Shown in pieces: positions 7,812-18,000 of a stretch of DNA of 64,000 nt (the first letter of the stretch is position 1; each line of letters begins with the position of its first letter). The notes beneath the pieces are model-generated. The model did no database searches, was not told the DNA's origin, and worked only from the letters and a program-made list of their open reading frames with translations. This DNA comes from Streptomyces sp. NRRL WC-3742 (GTDB lineage Bacteria; Actinomycetota; Actinomycetes; Streptomycetales; Streptomycetaceae): positions 60,765 through 124,764 of the forward strand of contig NZ_JOCF01000013.1 of assembly GCF_000720635.1 (NCBI RefSeq), in the 5' to 3' direction. The translations under genes and the position numbers were made by a program.

Positions 7812-8384
7812 TCAGGAAGCGGAATTCCGCAGTCCACGGAGCTGCTCATCGACCTTCACCAGCTCGTCGAGCATGGCCTTCGCCGCACCGGTGGCGATCT
7901 CGTTCGGGTGGTAACCGTCCTCGTCGACGTTGTTCATCGCGAACGGCAGCGACACCGCGTCGAGCACGGGCATCATGCGCAGCGTGGAGACCACCTGCTT
8001 CGTCATCTGAACCGCACGGGTACCTGCGGAGACGCCGCCGTAGCTGACGAATCCGACGGCCTTGTAGGCCCACTCCGCGTTCAGGTAGTCGATCGCGTTC
8101 TTCAGGACCGCGCTGATGCCGTAGTTGTACTCCGGCGTCACCATGATGAAGGCGTCGACACCGTCGACCAGCTCACTCCACTTGACGGTGTGGTCGTGAA
8201 TGTAGGTGCGGAGGCGGGGGTGGTGCGGCTCGTCGAAGAAGGGGAGGTTTATCTCCGCGAGGTCGATCAGCTCAACCTCGTCGAAACCACCGTGGGAACG
8301 CGCCTCCTCGGCCATCCACTGCGAAATCGGCAGACCGATCCGGCCGGGGCGGGTGCTTGCGATGATAATGCCCAGCTTGGTCAT
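7812..8384 (-). CDS. NADPH-dependent FMN reductase (flavodoxin-like)
   Basis: The 190-residue product starts at ATG 8384, preceded by GAGGAG. It has the flavodoxin-like fold of NADPH-dependent FMN reductases: the FMN phosphate loop near residues 8-14 (ASTRPGR), a central VTPEYNYG near residue 80, which in the family contacts the isoalloxazine ring, and VSYGGVSAG near residue 113. It should reduce FMN or quinones with NAD(P)H in the cytoplasm. Just upstream on the same strand lie a FAD monooxygenase and three PKS genes, so it may supply reduced flavin or act on a quinone-type intermediate. The 159-bp gap to the monooxygenase permits its own promoter. A strong terminator follows. Confidence 0.9.
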   Translation of the reverse strand: MTKLGIIIASTRPGRIGLPISQWMAEEARSHGGFDEVELIDLAEINLPFFDEPHHPRLRTYIHDHTVKWSELVDGVDAFIMVTPEYNYGISAVLKNAIDYLNAEWAYKAVGFVSYGGVSAGTRAVQMTKQVVSTLRMMPVLDAVSLPFAMNNVDEDGYHPNEIATGAAKAMLDELVKVDEQLRGLRNSAS

Positions 8385-8543
8385 TCTTCTCCTCATGCAC
8401 GATGTATTCAGGAATCCATGCCCAGTTGCCCGAGGGCAGTAGTTGAAGAGGATAGCAATTTGCTTCGTGCGGTGTCCGCTGTTTGACCCAGCGAAGTCGT
8501 CTCGCGAAGTTTGGGTAGCTTTTTCCGGGAAATCGACCCCGGA

Positions 8544-10178
8544 TCATCCCGGCATTCCGGTGACCCGGGCGAGGACGGCGTCGGCCTCGTCCGCGGTGAG
8601 CGGCTTGCCGGTGCCCCGCCAGGCGATGTGCTGGTCGGGGCGGACCAGCAGGGCGGCGGTCCCACTGTCGGGTGCCGGCAGCAGGCCGTCGAGGCGGACC
8701 ACGGTGAGCGGGACGCCGCGGCGCTCGGCCGTCTCCGCCCACGCCTCGATGTCCGACTCCTGGTGGACCAGCAGCGTCAGGCCCGCGCCGAGCAGGTCGT
8801 AGAGGGACCGGCCGTCCGGGAGCCAGGCGTGCGGCAGCCGGGCTCCGGGGCGGGTGGACGGCTCGTAGTCGATGAGCGAGGCGACGACCGGGATGTCGTC
8901 CGAGGCATCGGACTCGTCCGGGACGACCACCGACGAGTGCGGGTACGCGTAGCCGAGGACCAGGCCGAGGCTGTGGAACTCGCCCTCCATGGTGCGCCAG
9001 ACGATCTTGGCCAGCTCGCTCCGCGCCTGCTCGCCGTCGGCGCCGTCGCTCTCCAGGGCGGGGGTGGGTCGCATCGCCACCGAGGCCCGCATGGTGGCCG
9101 TGGTCAGCGCGATGGTCTCCTGCGCCACCGCGCGCCGCTCCGTCTGGTAGCTGCGCAGCAGCTCCGGGCCGCCCCACCCCTGGAGGGCGGCCGCGAGCTT
9201 CCAGCCGATGTTCACGGCGTCGCCGACCCCGGTGTTGTAACCGTGGCCGCCCCACGGCGGGTTGAGGTGGGCCGCGTCACCGGCCAGGAAGATGCGCTCC
9301 CGCTGGTAGTTGTCGGCGAGCTGCATCCGGGCGTGCCAGGTGCTGGTAGCCAGCACCTCGCAGTCCAGGGGGGCGCCGACGTACGCCTGCACCAGGGCCT
9401 CGGGCGTCATCAGGCCGTCCTGCTCCATGGTGGTGGCGCTGACGTTGATCCACCAGACGTCCTCCAGGTTCATCCGGCCCATGACGCCGGTGAAGCGGGA
9501 GTTGACGATCCAGTAGTGGACGGCGGGGCCGTGCGGCACCCGCTCCGCCAGCCCGGGGGCGCGGAAGATGATGCTGCGGTTGGCCCGGGCGTCGGCGGTA
9601 CCCTCCAGGCGACCGCCGATGGCCGCCCGGGTGGTGCTGTCGGGGCCGTCGCAGCCGACCAGGTAGTCGGCGGTGATCTGCCGCGCCTCGCCGTTCTCGT
9701 CCGTCGCCTCGGCCAGCACGGCGCTGTCCGTCTGGCTGCAGCCGGTCAGCTTCCAGCCCAGGGCCAGTCGCACCGTGGGGAGTTCGGCGATCGCTTCGCG
9801 CAGCACCGTCTCCACGACGGGCTGGGCGACCTGCTGCCCGGACTCGCTGAACACGTCCCGGCGACCGGCGGTGAGGCCGAAGCACTCGTCGACGCGGGTG
9901 ATCTCATGACCCAGCAGGGTGCTGCAGTACACCGCCTGCTGGGACAAACTCACCGGCAGCGATGCGGCCTTGCGCAGCCGGTCGGCCAGGCCCCAGCGGC
10001 GGAAGTGCTCCATGGTCCGGGCGCTGCTGGACTTCGCGCGCGGGCGCAGCGGCGCGATCACGGTGCGCGGCTCCAGCACGGTGCAGTCGATGCCGCGGGT
10101 GCCGAGCTCGACCGCCGTCGCCAGGCCGACGGGGCCGCCGCCCGCGATGAGGACGCTGGTGGAGTGGATCGGGGTCAC
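8544..10178 (-). CDS. FAD-dependent aromatic-hydroxylase-type monooxygenase
   Basis: The 544-residue product starts at GTG 10178, overlapping the PKS stop by four bases (GTGA), so translation is coupled. It belongs to class A flavoprotein monooxygenases (PHBH / polyketide hydroxylase type). Motifs are the Rossmann loop LIAGGGPVGLA near residue 11, the family DG motif VGCDGPDS near residue 170, and the GD motif FLAGDAAHLNPPWGG near residue 298 followed by GVGDAVNIGWKLA. A C-terminal thioredoxin-like extension (from about 410, with LPHAWLPDG and LLVRPDQHIAWR) is typical of polyketide hydroxylases. The likely role is NAD(P)H-dependent hydroxylation of an aromatic or enolic polyketide from the adjacent PKS. 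The actual substrate is unknown. Confidence 0.9.
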   Translation of the reverse strand: MTPIHSTSVLIAGGGPVGLATAVELGTRGIDCTVLEPRTVIAPLRPRAKSSSARTMEHFRRWGLADRLRKAASLPVSLSQQAVYCSTLLGHEITRVDECFGLTAGRRDVFSESGQQVAQPVVETVLREAIAELPTVRLALGWKLTGCSQTDSAVLAEATDENGEARQITADYLVGCDGPDSTTRAAIGGRLEGTADARANRSIIFRAPGLAERVPHGPAVHYWIVNSRFTGVMGRMNLEDVWWINVSATTMEQDGLMTPEALVQAYVGAPLDCEVLATSTWHARMQLADNYQRERIFLAGDAAHLNPPWGGHGYNTGVGDAVNIGWKLAAALQGWGGPELLRSYQTERRAVAQETIALTTATMRASVAMRPTPALESDGADGEQARSELAKIVWRTMEGEFHSLGLVLGYAYPHSSVVVPDESDASDDIPVVASLIDYEPSTRPGARLPHAWLPDGRSLYDLLGAGLTLLVHQESDIEAWAETAERRGVPLTVVRLDGLLPAPDSGTAALLVRPDQHIAWRGTGKPLTADEADAVLARVTGMPG

Positions 10179-13100
10179 GAGGTCACCTCGGCGTTGTCGT
10201 CCGCGCGGGAGTCGGCGCGGTGCAGGAATTCGGTCAGCAGGGTGTTGAAGGGCGCGCCGGTGTTCTGCGTCCCGTGGCCGCCGGGGACGACCGACCGCTG
10301 GGCGGCCAGCCGCTCGGCGAGGGCGTCGCCGATCTCCTCGAAGAGCGGGCGCTCGCCGCCGGTGACGACCAGCGTGGGGAACGCCGCCGCCCGCACCTGC
10401 TGCTCCGGGATCTCGGCATCCCAGGGCCAGGCGACGCGCGCCGTCCCCACCCGGTTCGCGAAGTCCGCCAGCGCGGCCGGCAGCGGGCTGGGGAAGGTCG
10501 CGGTGGGTTCGATACCGGCGAAGAAGGCCCGGAAGAACGCCTCGGGGTCGGCGGGCGGATCGGCGACCAGGTCGCGCATGGACCTCTCGTAGGCGTCGAC
10601 GGCCTCGCTGCCGCGGGCGACGACGCTGGCCGCGCTCTCGATCAGGGTGAGCGAGCGCACCGCCCCGGGCACCGCGGCGGCGGCGTGCAGCGCGCCCAGC
10701 GTCCCGTAGGACTGCGCCACCAGGTGGACGCCGCCGGGCAGTTGCTCCTTCAGCAGGTCGGTGAGCAGCCGGGCGTCCTCCAGGTAGTCCTCGCGCTCGC
10801 TGGTGTCGCTCCCGTCGTAGTTGAGACGGGACACCAGGACGAGCCGCCAGCGGTCCGCGAGGGACAGCTGGGTCTGCCAGGAGTCCAGGGCGCCGAACGC
10901 CCCGCCGTGCACGAAGACGATCGGCACGCCGCTGCCGTACTCGGTGATCTGCATGCCGCCGGGGCCGGAGCGCTGCGACGGCACAAGGTGGGCGGCGACC
11001 GGGGCCGCCGCCGCACCGGGGGTGAGGGCGTCGAGGATGCCGGTCTCCAGGCGGGACAGGCTCGGGCCGTCGAAGAAGAGAATGCTGGGCAGCGACACGT
11101 CGAAGTTCTTGGCCACCCGGGCCTTGAGCTCCATCGCCAGCAGCGAGTCCATCCCCTGCTCGGAGAGGACGCCGTCGGCATCGATCTCCTCGGGGCTGCC
11201 GCCCAGCACCGCGGCCGCGGCCCGGCGCAGGCCGGTACGGATCCGCTGCCTGGCCTCGTCCTCCCCGCCCGACCGCAGCAGTTCCACCAGCCGCTCCCGC
11301 TCGGCGGCGGCCTGTGCACCGCTCGGACCGGCGGCTGCCCGCACGGCGCGCGGGGCGGCACTGCGGCCGGCGGCGATGGTGGCGGTGAGGGTCTCGCTGC
11401 TGATGGTGCGCACGTGCACGCCGCTGATCCGGGCCGTGCACCGCCCGTCCTCCGCGACCAGGGTCACGTCGGCGATCACCGTGCTGGAGCCGGCCGGGCT
11501 GTCCGTCACGAGCGCGTGGCACCACAGCGGTCCGCCGTCGTGGCCGAAGTACTCGAAACGTCCCAGCTCCACCATGATCAGGACGCCGTCGCGACTGTCG
11601 GCCTCTGGCTGGCAGGCGAACAGCAGCTGCAGCGCGGAGTCGACGACGCCGGGGTGCAGCCGGTAGCCGAGCGCCCGCTCGGCCTCGTCCGCAGGGCGCA
11701 TCCGGGCGAGTGCCTCGCCGTCCCGCCGGGAGATGTTGCTGAGCCAGCGCGCGGACGGGCCGAGGTCGAGGCCGCGGCTGCGCAGGTTGTCGTAGAAGTC
11801 CGTCGCGGTGATCTTCGACGGGCAGCGCTCGGCCACGGCGGCCAACTCGGCGGCGGGGACCGCCGGCCCGTCCGACGCCACCGCGCTGGCGGTGCCGCGT
11901 GCGTGGAGGTCCCACTCGGTCCCGCCCGGGACCTGGCTGTGATAGCTGAACGCCTCGCCGGACAAGGTGAGTTGGGTGGTGACGGAGCCCTCGTCGGGCA
12001 TCGTCAGGGCGCGCGGGATGACCAAGCCCTCGATGGTGGCCCGGGGGGAGCCGGTGAGCGTCTCGAACGCCTGGAGCAGGCTCTCCACGTAGAAGCCCGC
12101 GTTCACGATGGCGACGCCGTCCGACACGCACTCGGTGAGGCACGGGTGCACGGCGGGGGAGAGCACCGCCCGGAACTGGACCTCCTCCAGCGGGGAGGAC
12201 AGCCGGGTGCCGATCAGGCTGCGGCTCGCGGCCGGGGAGCCGGACGACGGCCGGTCGGCCGGCCCGTCGCCGCCCGTGAACCAGTGCCGCTTGCGCTCGA
12301 ACGGGTAGGTGGGCAGGTCGGCGCTCCGGGGGGCGCCGTGGTCGACCGCCGCCCAGTCGATGTCGGTACCGGTGGTGTGCAGCGCCGCCGCGGCATCCAG
12401 CAGGACCCGCCGGTCGTCGTGCTTGCGGCGCATGCCGGCGAGCCAGCGGTACTCGTCACTGGGGAGGATGGTGCGCGCCATCCCGGACAGGTGCGGGTGG
12501 GGGCCGATCTCGACGAACGTCCGGCACCCCAGCTCCACCAGCTTGCGCAGCGCCCGATCGAACTGAACGGGCCGGCGGGCGTGGTCGCGCAGGTAGCCGG
12601 CGTCGAAGGTGGTGGCCGTGACGGTGTCACCGGTCAGGGTGGAGACCAGGGGGATCCGGGCCCGCCCGTACGAGAACTGCTCGGCGCTGCGCTGGAACGC
12701 GTCCAGCACGGGATCCAGCAGCGGCGAGTGGAACGCGTGGGACACCGTCAGCCGACGGGTGCGGACACCGGCGGCCGCGAACGCCGCCGCCACCTCCTCC
12801 AGCGGGCCCTCGGCCCCGGAGACCACGGTGTGCTCGGGGCCGTTCACCGCGGCGATCGCCAGCGCGTCGGAGTGCGCCCGGATCGCCTCGGCGACCTGGT
12901 CCTGGCCCGCGAAGACGGCCACCATGGCGCCGCCGCTCGGCAGTTCGGACATCAGGCGGGCGCGCTCCGCCGCCAGCGCCACACCGGACTTCAGATCGAA
13001 CATCCCGGCGACGCAGGCCGCCGCGTACTCCCCGATGCTGTGGCCGGCCATCGCGGCGGGCCGGACGCCCCAGCGCATCCACAGCCGGGCCAGCGCGTAC

Positions 13101-15004
13101 TGCACGGAGAACAGCGCGGGCTGCGTGTAGCGCGTCGAGTCGATCAGCCCCTCGGTGCCGTGCTCGCCGGCCAGCACGGACAGCAGCGGGTGGTCGAGGT
13201 GGTCGGTGAGCAGCGCGGCGCACTCGTCGAGGTCGTCGCGGAACCCGGGGTCGGTCCGGTGGAGCTCCATGGCCATGCCCTGGTACTGGGAGCCCTGCCC
13301 GGTGAAGAGGAAGCCCACCTTGGGGCGCCGTCCCGCCGGCACCTCGCCGGTGCGGACCTCGGCGACCTCCTCGGCGTCGAGGTGCCGCCGCAGCCGGTCC
13401 CGCAGCGCGTCGGGGGAGCCGGCGCGCACGGCGAGGCGGTGGCCGAAGCGTGCCCGGCCGGTGTTGGCGGCAGCGGCCAGGCCGGCCACATCGGCGTCGT
13501 CACCGAGGGCGGCCAGCTTGTCGACCCAGCGCTCGGTCAGCGCGCGCAGCGCGGCGGGCGTGCGGGCCGACAGCGTCACCACGTGCTCGGTGTCAGCCGG
13601 TGCCGCCGGCCGCGGCTGCTGGGCGGGCGCCTCCTCGAGCACCACGTGGGCGTTGGTCCCGCTGGCGCCGAACGAGCTGACGCCGGCCAGCCGGGGCTGC
13701 TCCGAGCGCGGCCACGGCTTGACGGCCAGCGGGAACTCGACCGGCAGCGTCGCCAGGTCGATCGCGGGGTTGACGTTCCGCAGGTGCGGCTGCGGGGGGA
13801 TCTCCTCGTGCCGCAGCGCCAGGATGGTCTTGATGATGCCCGCCATGCCCGCGGCGGCCTCCAGGTGGCCGATGTTGGCCTTGGCCGAGCCGACCACCAG
13901 CGGGGCCTCGCGCCCCGGCCCGAGGACGGCGGCCAGCGCGCCGATCTCGATGGGGTCGCCCAGCGGCGTCCCGGTGCCGTGCGCCTCCACGTAGCCGATG
14001 CTCGAGTGCGGCACCCGGGCCCGGTCCAGGGCCTCCCGGACGACGTCCTGCTGGGCCTGGCCGTTGGGCACGGTGATGCCGCTGCTGCGGCCGTCCTGGT
14101 TGATGGCGGAACCGCGGATCAGGGCCAGGATCCGGTCGCCGTCCGCCTGCGCGGCCGACAGGCGCTTGAGGACGAGCACACCGCAGCCCTCGGCGCGCAC
14201 GTAGCCGTTGGCGGAGGCGTCGAAGGTCGCGCAACGCCCGTCGGGCGAGAGCATGTTGGCGCGCGACAGGACGACGAACGCCTCCGGGGCGAGCAGCGCG
14301 TTGACGCCGCCGGCCAGCGCGAGGTCGCTCTCGCCGGCCCGCAGGCTCTGGCAGGCCAGGTGGACGGAGACCAGCGAGGACGAGCAGGCGGTGTCGACCG
14401 ACAGGCTCGGACCCTGCAGCCCGAGCCAGTAGGACAGCCGCCCGGCGGCGAAGGTGGAGGCGTGCCCGGTCAGGGCGTAGGCGTCCAGGCTCTCCAGCGG
14501 CAGCCGGCTCATCAGGGACTGCCAGTAGTCGTTGCCGGTCACCCCCACGTAGACGCCGGTGCGGCTCTTGGCCAGGCGGTCGGCCGCGATGCCCGCGCTC
14601 TCCAGCGCCTCCCAGCCGGTCTCCAGGAACATCCGCTGCTGGGGGTCCATGTGGGCGGCCTCGCGGGCCGAGATCCCGAAGAACGCGGCGTCGAACCGGT
14701 CCACGTCCTCGACCAGGCCGGCCCGGCGGGTCCGGATGGTGCCCTTGGCGTCGGGGTCGGCGGCGTAGTAGGCGTCGTTGTCCCAGCGCGAGGGCGGGAT
14801 CTCGGTCACCGCGTCGGTGCCGGCCCGCAGCAGGTCCCAGTAGGCGTCCGGGGTGTCGGCGCCGGGCACCCGGCAGGCCATGCCGACCACGGCGATCGGC
14901 TCGGTGCGGGCCTTCTCCTGGCTCTCCAGCGCGGTCCGCAGCCGGACGATCTCGGAGAGTGCCCGGGAGACGGCTTGCTTCGTCGGGTCGTCAGTGGTGC
15001 TCAT
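10175..15004 (-). CDS. Type I PKS: KS-AT-DH(inactive?)-ACP-hydrolase/TE
   Basis: 1609 residues, last PKS of the locus. A short coiled-coil-like N-terminus precedes KS (VDTACSSS near 204, EAHGTGT, NIGH: full Cys-His-His triad). AT has GHSIGEYAA near 655 and HAFH near 756, predicting malonyl-CoA. The next 300 residues look like a DH hotdog, but the usual H-x3-G-x4-P reads C-VSDG-AIVN near 957, so the catalytic His is missing, while the second-motif Asp (HPGVVDSAL) stays. ACP has GMDSL near 1285. The end is an alpha/beta hydrolase with FVHGGAFG and AQSYG near 1430, likely the releasing thioesterase. KS wording ([20 protein letters not shown]) differs from the other KS domains here and resembles iterative-type enzymes. 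Its stop overlaps the monooxygenase start. Confidence 0.92.
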   Translation of the reverse strand: MSTTDDPTKQAVSRALSEIVRLRTALESQEKARTEPIAVVGMACRVPGADTPDAYWDLLRAGTDAVTEIPPSRWDNDAYYAADPDAKGTIRTRRAGLVEDVDRFDAAFFGISAREAAHMDPQQRMFLETGWEALESAGIAADRLAKSRTGVYVGVTGNDYWQSLMSRLPLESLDAYALTGHASTFAAGRLSYWLGLQGPSLSVDTACSSSLVSVHLACQSLRAGESDLALAGGVNALLAPEAFVVLSRANMLSPDGRCATFDASANGYVRAEGCGVLVLKRLSAAQADGDRILALIRGSAINQDGRSSGITVPNGQAQQDVVREALDRARVPHSSIGYVEAHGTGTPLGDPIEIGALAAVLGPGREAPLVVGSAKANIGHLEAAAGMAGIIKTILALRHEEIPPQPHLRNVNPAIDLATLPVEFPLAVKPWPRSEQPRLAGVSSFGASGTNAHVVLEEAPAQQPRPAAPADTEHVVTLSARTPAALRALTERWVDKLAALGDDADVAGLAAAANTGRARFGHRLAVRAGSPDALRDRLRRHLDAEEVAEVRTGEVPAGRRPKVGFLFTGQGSQYQGMAMELHRTDPGFRDDLDECAALLTDHLDHPLLSVLAGEHGTEGLIDSTRYTQPALFSVQYALARLWMRWGVRPAAMAGHSIGEYAAACVAGMFDLKSGVALAAERARLMSELPSGGAMVAVFAGQDQVAEAIRAHSDALAIAAVNGPEHTVVSGAEGPLEEVAAAFAAAGVRTRRLTVSHAFHSPLLDPVLDAFQRSAEQFSYGRARIPLVSTLTGDTVTATTFDAGYLRDHARRPVQFDRALRKLVELGCRTFVEIGPHPHLSGMARTILPSDEYRWLAGMRRKHDDRRVLLDAAAALHTTGTDIDWAAVDHGAPRSADLPTYPFERKRHWFTGGDGPADRPSSGSPAASRSLIGTRLSSPLEEVQFRAVLSPAVHPCLTECVSDGVAIVNAGFYVESLLQAFETLTGSPRATIEGLVIPRALTMPDEGSVTTQLTLSGEAFSYHSQVPGGTEWDLHARGTASAVASDGPAVPAAELAAVAERCPSKITATDFYDNLRSRGLDLGPSARWLSNISRRDGEALARMRPADEAERALGYRLHPGVVDSALQLLFACQPEADSRDGVLIMVELGRFEYFGHDGGPLWCHALVTDSPAGSSTVIADVTLVAEDGRCTARISGVHVRTISSETLTATIAAGRSAAPRAVRAAAGPSGAQAAAERERLVELLRSGGEDEARQRIRTGLRRAAAAVLGGSPEEIDADGVLSEQGMDSLLAMELKARVAKNFDVSLPSILFFDGPSLSRLETGILDALTPGAAAAPVAAHLVPSQRSGPGGMQITEYGSGVPIVFVHGGAFGALDSWQTQLSLADRWRLVLVSRLNYDGSDTSEREDYLEDARLLTDLLKEQLPGGVHLVAQSYGTLGALHAAAAVPGAVRSLTLIESAASVVARGSEAVDAYERSMRDLVADPPADPEAFFRAFFAGIEPTATFPSPLPAALADFANRVGTARVAWPWDAEIPEQQVRAAAFPTLVVTGGERPLFEEIGDALAERLAAQRSVVPGGHGTQNTGAPFNTLLTEFLHRADSRADDNAEVTS

Positions 15005-15006
15005 TT

Positions 15007-18000
15007 TTACAGGCCCATCCCTTCACGAACGTTCTCCGCACGGGCGATCTCCGCCTCCAACAGGGCGAGCAGATCGTCTTCGTCCACTTCCTCGGCCGGC
15101 TCCCGGGCCGGCACCTCGGGCGCCGGCTCCGGCGCGGCCGCCGCCACCGGCGTCACCACCGCGACCCGCTCGGCCAGGAACGACGCCAGCGCGGCGGCGT
15201 TCGGCCGGTCGAAGAGCAGCGTGGCCGGGAGCACGGCGTCGATCTGCGTCTCCAGCTCCCGCCGCAGCCGGGTGGCCATCAGCGAGTCCAGCCCCTGCTG
15301 GAAGAAGCCGTCCTCCGGGTCGAGTTCGTCGGCCTCCACCCCCAGCAGGTCGGCGACCCGCTCGCAGACCAGGGAGAGCAGCGCCTCGTACCGTTCCTCG
15401 CCCTCGACGTCCCACGCGGCCGAGCTGCCGTGGGGCGCGGGGACGGCCGGCGTTACGGGCTGCGCGGGCCGGGCGACGGGCGGCTGCCCGGCCGCCGGTG
15501 ACGGCGCCTCCATCGCCCAGTAGCGGGACCGCTGGAACGCGTAGGTCGGCAACTCGACCTCCGGCCCCTGACGCCGGCCCAGCAGCGCGGACCAGTCGAC
15601 CGGAACGCCGCTGACGTGCAGTTGGGCCAGGGCCCGGACGAAGTGCTCGTTCGCCGGATCGGGGGCGACGGCGCACCGCGCGACGGCGACCTTGGGGCCC
15701 GCCTCGGCGGCCACCCGCTGCACCAGGCCCAGCACGGACAGCTCGGCGACGCACTGCACGATCAGGTTGTGGCCGTCGGTGACCGCCGCCGCCAGGTGCG
15801 ACGACAGCTCCGGATCGTCCGCGGTGAGCACCAGCTGCGGGGTGACGCCGTACTCCCGCCACCCGGCGAGCAGCTTCTCGTTGGCCCCGGCCGGCAGCAC
15901 GAACACCGTCTTGCGCGCGGCGGCGGCACCCTCGACCACGGCGGCCGAGGCGCGCCCGTCGCCGAGGGCCCGGGCGGCGTCGACCAGCTGTGCGCGGTCC
16001 CCGCCGATCACCACGGCGCGGTGCCGGAAGAGCGAACGGGCGGTCAGCGTCCGGCCGATCGCCGCGGGAGCGTCCGCGGGATGGCGGTCGGCGTGCTCGG
16101 CGTACTGCCGCGCCTGGGCGCGCAGCGCCGCCCGGGTCGGGGCGGAGACCGTCCAGACGACCAGCGAGGGGTCGACGCCCGGCTCGGCGGCGGGTGCCGG
16201 CCGCGCCTCCTCGATGATGACGTGCGCGTTGGTGCCGCTCATCCCGAACGCGGAGACCGCGGCCCGGCGCGGCGCCTCCCGCCGGGGCCAGGGCAGCGCC
16301 TCGGTGAGCAGCTGGACCGTTCCGTCGCTCCAGTCGGCGTGCGGGGTCGGTCGGTCGGCGTGCAGGGTCCGGGGCAGCCACGCGTTGCGCAGCGCCATGA
16401 CGGACTTGATCACGCCGCCGACGCCCGCCGCGGCCATGGAGTGACCGATGTTCGACTTGAACGAGCCCAGCCGCAGCGGGCGTTCGGCGTCCCGCTCGGC
16501 GCCGTAGGTCGCCAGCAGCGCGTTGAGTTCGACGGGGTCGCCGAGCGCCGTACCGGTGCCGTGGGCCTCCAGCAGGTCGACGTCGCCGGGCGACAGCCGA
16601 GCGTCGGCCAGCGCCTTGCGGATCACCGCCTGCTGGGCGAGACCGTTGGGCGCGGTGAGGCCGTTGCTGGCACCGTCCTGGTTGATGGCGGTGCCCTTGA
16701 CCACGGCCAGCACGGGGTGCCCCAGCCGGCGGGCGTCGGCCAGGCGCTCCAGTAGCAGGACGCCGGCGCCCTCGGCCCAGCCGGTGCCGTCCGCGTCCGC
16801 CGAGAACGCCTTGCACCGGCCGTCCGGAGAGAGGCCGCGCTGCCGGCTGAAGCCGATGAACGCGTCCGGGCCGGCCAGCACGGTGGCCCCGCCCGCCAGC
16901 GCCATGCTGCTCTCGCCCTGGCGCAGCGACTGGCAGGCCAGGTGCAGGGCGACGAGTGAGGACGAGCAGGCGGTGTCCACCGTCATGGCCGGGCCCTGGG
17001 CGCCCAACAGGTAGGAGATGCGCCCGGCGGCGACACTCGGCGCCAGGCCGGTGATCTTGTACCCGGCCATCTCGTCGGCGTGCTCGTCGCTCTGCGGCCG
17101 GTAGTCCTGGTGGGCGATCCCCAGGTAGACGCCGAGCGCGCTACCGCGCAGCGACAGCGGGTCGATGCCAGCCCGTTCGAGGGCCTCCCAGGCCGTCTCC
17201 AGCAGCAACCGGTGCTGCGGGTCCATCGCGGACGCCTCACGGCCGGAGACGCCGAAGAAGGAGGCGTCGAAGCCGGCGACGTCGGCGAGGAACCCGCCCT
17301 CGCGGGTGTAGCTGGTGCCCGAGTGGTCGGGGTCGGGGTGGTACAGGCTCTCGAGCGGCCAGCCGCGGTCCTCGGGGAAGCCGGAGATCGCGTCGACGCC
17401 GTCACGCACCAGGTCCCACAGCTGCTGCGGCCCGTCGATCCCGGCGGGGTAGCGGCAGGCCATGCCGATGATGGCGATGGCGTCCGGGTCCTCGGGCTCG
17501 TCGGCCTCGACCGGCCGCACCGGAGCGGGCGCGGCCTCACGCGGGGCCTCGTGCGCCGTGTCCACGGCGCCGGCGACGGCCGGCTCCGTGGCGCGGGCCG
17601 GGCCCGCCTGCCGCGCCGCGGTCGCCTCCAGGTGGGCGCAGAGCAGCGCCGGAGTGGGGTGCTCGTAGGCGAAGGTCGTCGAGATCCGGACGCCGGCGGC
17701 GGCCTGGATGCGACGGTGGAGCTCCAGCGCGCCGACAGACGTCAGACCGATGCTGAGGAACGACAGCTCCGGGTCGACGTCCGCCGGGGAGGACAGGCCG
17801 GTCACCGCGGCGACATGGGCGCGCACCGTGGCCTCCAGCCGGTCACCGGTGAGCACCTCGGGGGCGTCGTCGGCGGCGGCGGGCAGCTCCTGCGGCTGCT
17901 GCGCCTCGGCCGTGGCGGTGGCGGTGGCGGTGGGCCGCTGCCACCAGTACCGGCTGTGCTGGAAGACGTAGGTCGGCAGGGCGAGCGGTAGGCCCGGCGT

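Noticed and set aside
8544-12143. A single 1199-residue minus-strand frame fusing a PKS-region reading to the monooxygenase
   Set aside because: The part before 10178 is the wrong frame of the PKS; a GTG coupled to the PKS stop gives a normal-length monooxygenase.
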